From Candidatus Cloacimonadota bacterium (GTDB lineage Bacteria > Cloacimonadota > Cloacimonadia > Cloacimonadales > Cloacimonadaceae), in assembly GCA_016875595.1 (NCBI GenBank), contig VGPI01000083.1, positions 1-8,853 on the forward strand: 8,853 nucleotides of DNA. Direction: 5' to 3'. Positions 7,520 through 8,853 of this stretch are shown piece after piece. The notes beneath the pieces are model-generated. The model did not search any database. It was not told the DNA's origin and saw only the letters and a program-made list of their open reading frames with translations. Numbering within the stretch: the stretch's first letter is position 1; each line of letters starts with the position of its first letter. The position numbers and the translations under genes were made by a program.

Positions 7520-7645
7520 GTGTGGGAAAGTGAGTTGAAACGGCAGGAGACAACGGGATGAAACTTCAGCCAGGCAGCTCAACTCCTTGTCCAGGATCGA
7601 TCCAGCCTGCTCAACAAGATCAGGACTGACGGTCTGAATAAATAG
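7520..7645 (+). pseudogene. Remnant of the Fis-type helix-turn-helix tail of an NtrC-family regulator
   Basis: Frame 7520-7645 reads VWESELKRQETTG, a TGA stop (7559-7561), then NFSQAAQLL, DRSSLLNKIR and GLNK before TAG. The part after the stop has the hallmarks of the C-terminal Fis-type DNA-binding helix-turn-helix of sigma-54-dependent response regulators: Gly-Asn, then Ala-Ala-x-Leu-Leu, x-Asp-Arg-x-x-Leu-x-x-Lys-Ile, then Gly-Leu near the end. In that family a Gly-Gly-Asn is usual where TG-stop-N stands here, so the TGA may be a mutated GGA codon. The upstream part is shorter than expected, and no receiver or AAA+ ATPase domain is found. The coding end is only 7 bases from the convergent small membrane protein. 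The match is by motif recognition only. An alternative is a chance similarity of a 27-residue stretch. Confidence 0.5.
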
Positions 7646-7652
7646 CCGGCGC

Positions 7653-7886
7653 TTACCCTTTCACCATAACTACATACCAATAGATCAGATCCAGGATCAG
7701 CGCCAGTATCGCCATTGCCAGTCCGGATCTGGCCATCCATTTCTGTGTTGCATTGTACGCCACTATTCCGAAGACGATTCCCACTGCCGCCAAAACCATA
7801 CTCAGCGCAGGTACGATGATTGTGCATAATGCTGTTAGCCCGCCACCAAAGGCAATCAAATGATCAACATCCTGTCTTTTTTGCAT
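7653..7886 (-). CDS. Small integral membrane protein, DUF4190-like
   Basis: A 77-residue protein with an ATG start at 7884-7886, preceded after 7 bases by AGGAG (plus-strand 7894-7898), a good ribosome binding site. After a short polar N-terminus (MQKRQDVDH) a long hydrophobic stretch covers about residues 10-44, enough for one long or two short membrane helices. A polar link (NATQKWMARS) follows, then a second hydrophobic segment at about 55-74 (GLAMAILALILDLIYWYVV). The Gly-Ile-Val-Phe-Gly-Ile pattern, linker and Gly-Leu-Ala resemble DUF4190-type small membrane proteins, whose function is unknown. It lies downstream of the hydroxylase gene on the same strand but is separated from it by 167 bases and a large inverted repeat, so co-transcription is doubtful. 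It is convergent with the regulator remnant. Confidence 0.75.
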   Translation of the reverse strand: MQKRQDVDHLIAFGGGLTALCTIIVPALSMVLAAVGIVFGIVAYNATQKWMARSGLAMAILALILDLIYWYVVMVKG

Positions 7887-7955
7887 GTTCGTTCTCCTGA
7901 CTATTCCATAGCAGTTTGTTGTCTCTCGTTTGCGGATTACCGCCAGATCTTTGAC

Positions 7956-8028
7956 TTCGCTTTTACCTCACCTTCGCCTCGAGATCGCTTCGAGTCTCGA
8001 GGCAAACTCGAGGCGAAGGTGAAGCGAA
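7956..8028. repeat. Composite inverted repeat with alternative pairings
   Basis: CACCTTCGCCTCGAG (7969-7983) pairs perfectly with 8007-8021, and TTCGCTT (7956-7962) with AAGCGAA (8022-8028), leaving a 6-base bulge (7963-7968) on the left. The 23-base loop contains another CTCGAGGC (7996-8003), which can pair with GCCTCGAG (7976-7983) instead, so two hairpins compete. It lies between the end of the hydroxylase gene and the start of the small membrane protein, where a terminator would be expected. No T-run follows the stem on the minus strand, so a simple intrinsic terminator is unlikely. Confidence 0.8.
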
Positions 8029-8053
8029 ACCGACGTAAAGGATTGGCTATGGA

Positions 8054-8853
8054 TCAATCGCTGGACATTGCCATGATCACTGCCTCCGGGATGGCGGGGA
8101 AGCGCAATCGGGCATTGGGACAGGCGGCACGGACGGCATTTTCAATCGCAAAGAACACGGAAAGTCCATAGATAAAGGGCGGTTCACCGGTGGCTTTGCT
8201 GCCCATGACACTGGCATATCGGGATTGGGATTCCACCAGTTCCACCACCAGTTTATCCGGCATTTCGCGAATGGATGGGATCTTGTAAGTAGAAGGCGTA
8301 AGAGCCAGATACCTGCCCTTGTTGTCGGGAGCGATATCTTCCAGAGCGCACCAGCCATAACACTGGATATAGGCGCCGATGACCTGCCCGCGATCGATCT
8401 CCGGATGCAGGGTTTGACCATTTTCGTGAACGATAAAGGCAGCCAACAGGCGATGTTCTCCGGTCATAAGATCCACCTCCACCTGCGACAGCGCACAGCC
8501 AAAGACATAGTAATAGAATGGATTACCGATGCCCCGATCGCGGTCGAACCAGACATCGGGAGTGCGATAGTAGCCGTAGGCAGCCAAGGCGACGCGCTGA
8601 TTGTAAGCATGGCGGATAAGATCGGGGAACTTGATCTGAATATCGGGATAAGCACTGGACCAGACCTGATTGTCAGCAAAGATCAGGGTCTGGGGATCGA
8701 TCTGCGCCGGGGGAGCGGAATCAACTGCTAAATTACCGGGCTGGATAAGGTTAAGGATCAGGTCACAGGCGGGCTCGCTGAGTTGACGGATCAGCTTTTC
8801 AGCAGCGATCCGGGCAGCGTTGGCATTGATGTCACTACCGGTGGATGCCGCAG
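8054..8853 (-). CDS. Xanthine dehydrogenase-type molybdenum-binding subunit, C-terminal 265 codons (5' end outside the window)
   Basis: The frame is open from the right edge to TGA at 8054-8056; the TTG at 8587 is internal, not a start. Enzymes of this family hydroxylate purines or other heterocycles at a molybdopterin centre, passing electrons to 2Fe-2S clusters and usually FAD in partner subunits or domains. The visible sequence runs ASTGSDINANAAR, then GYYRTPDVWFDRD, NPFYYYVFGCALSQVEVD, VHENGQTLHPEIDRGQVIGA, TPSTYKIPS and GSKATGEPP. The Glu of GEPP (plus-strand 8183-8185) aligns with the catalytic base of xanthine oxidoreductases. The C-terminus (IPEAVIMAM) is where the family normally ends, so the 3' end is complete. 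GYYRTP and STYKIP favour xanthine dehydrogenase over CO dehydrogenase or aldehyde oxidoreductase, but substrate cannot be proven from this part. Partner genes, if present, lie beyond the right edge. Confidence 0.92.
   Translation of the reverse strand, partial: AASTGSDINANAARIAAEKLIRQLSEPACDLILNLIQPGNLAVDSAPPAQIDPQTLIFADNQVWSSAYPDIQIKFPDLIRHAYNQRVALAAYGYYRTPDVWFDRDRGIGNPFYYYVFGCALSQVEVDLMTGEHRLLAAFIVHENGQTLHPEIDRGQVIGAYIQCYGWCALEDIAPDNKGRYLALTPSTYKIPSIREMPDKLVVELVESQSRYASVMGSKATGEPPFIYGLSVFFAIENAVRAACPNARLRFPAIPEAVIMAMSSD

Noticed and set aside
8225..8731. Plus-strand frame of 168 codons
   Set aside because: It is antisense to the hydroxylase subunit, whose minus-strand motifs are unambiguous.

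Overview
The window reads as an accessory-rich stretch of a bacterial chromosome of roughly balanced GC content, from an organism I cannot name. A complete-looking C-terminal part of Mfd, a soluble hybrid histidine kinase and a molybdenum hydroxylase of the xanthine dehydrogenase type would suit an uncultured, Gram-negative, probably anaerobic environmental bacterium. The phylum cannot be fixed from these bases alone.

Layout, left to right. Bases 1-3549 (+) are mfd, the transcription-repair coupling factor, with its start lost beyond the left edge. Inside its conserved N-terminal UvrB-like module lies an array of eight 44-bp units, each with a palindromic core, and the array stays in frame. 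Bases 3550-4279 hold no convincing gene. They contain a near-perfect AT-rich palindrome made of 11-bp repeats and a second, more diverged inverted repeat. Bases 4280-7168 (+) encode a cytoplasmic hybrid sensor histidine kinase: PAS, GAF-like, PAS, PAS, HisKA, HATPase and receiver. After it come a possible small ORF (7174-7431), then a short stretch that looks like the broken DNA-binding tail of an NtrC-type regulator (7520-7645). On the minus strand are a small DUF4190-like membrane protein (7653-7886), a composite inverted repeat (7956-8028), and the C-terminal 265 codons of a molybdenum-binding hydroxylase subunit (8054 to the right edge).

How the parts relate. I see no operon joining mfd, the kinase and the hydroxylase. 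The kinase carries its own receiver, and the only candidate partner nearby is the disrupted NtrC-like tail, so it may be an orphan whose output partner was lost or lies elsewhere. The strongest unexplained signal is the palindromic array inside mfd. It resembles in principle the in-frame palindromic elements known from Rickettsia genes, but here it is multiplied in tandem with a 44-bp period, so the three reading phases are used in turn and the protein repeats every 44 residues.
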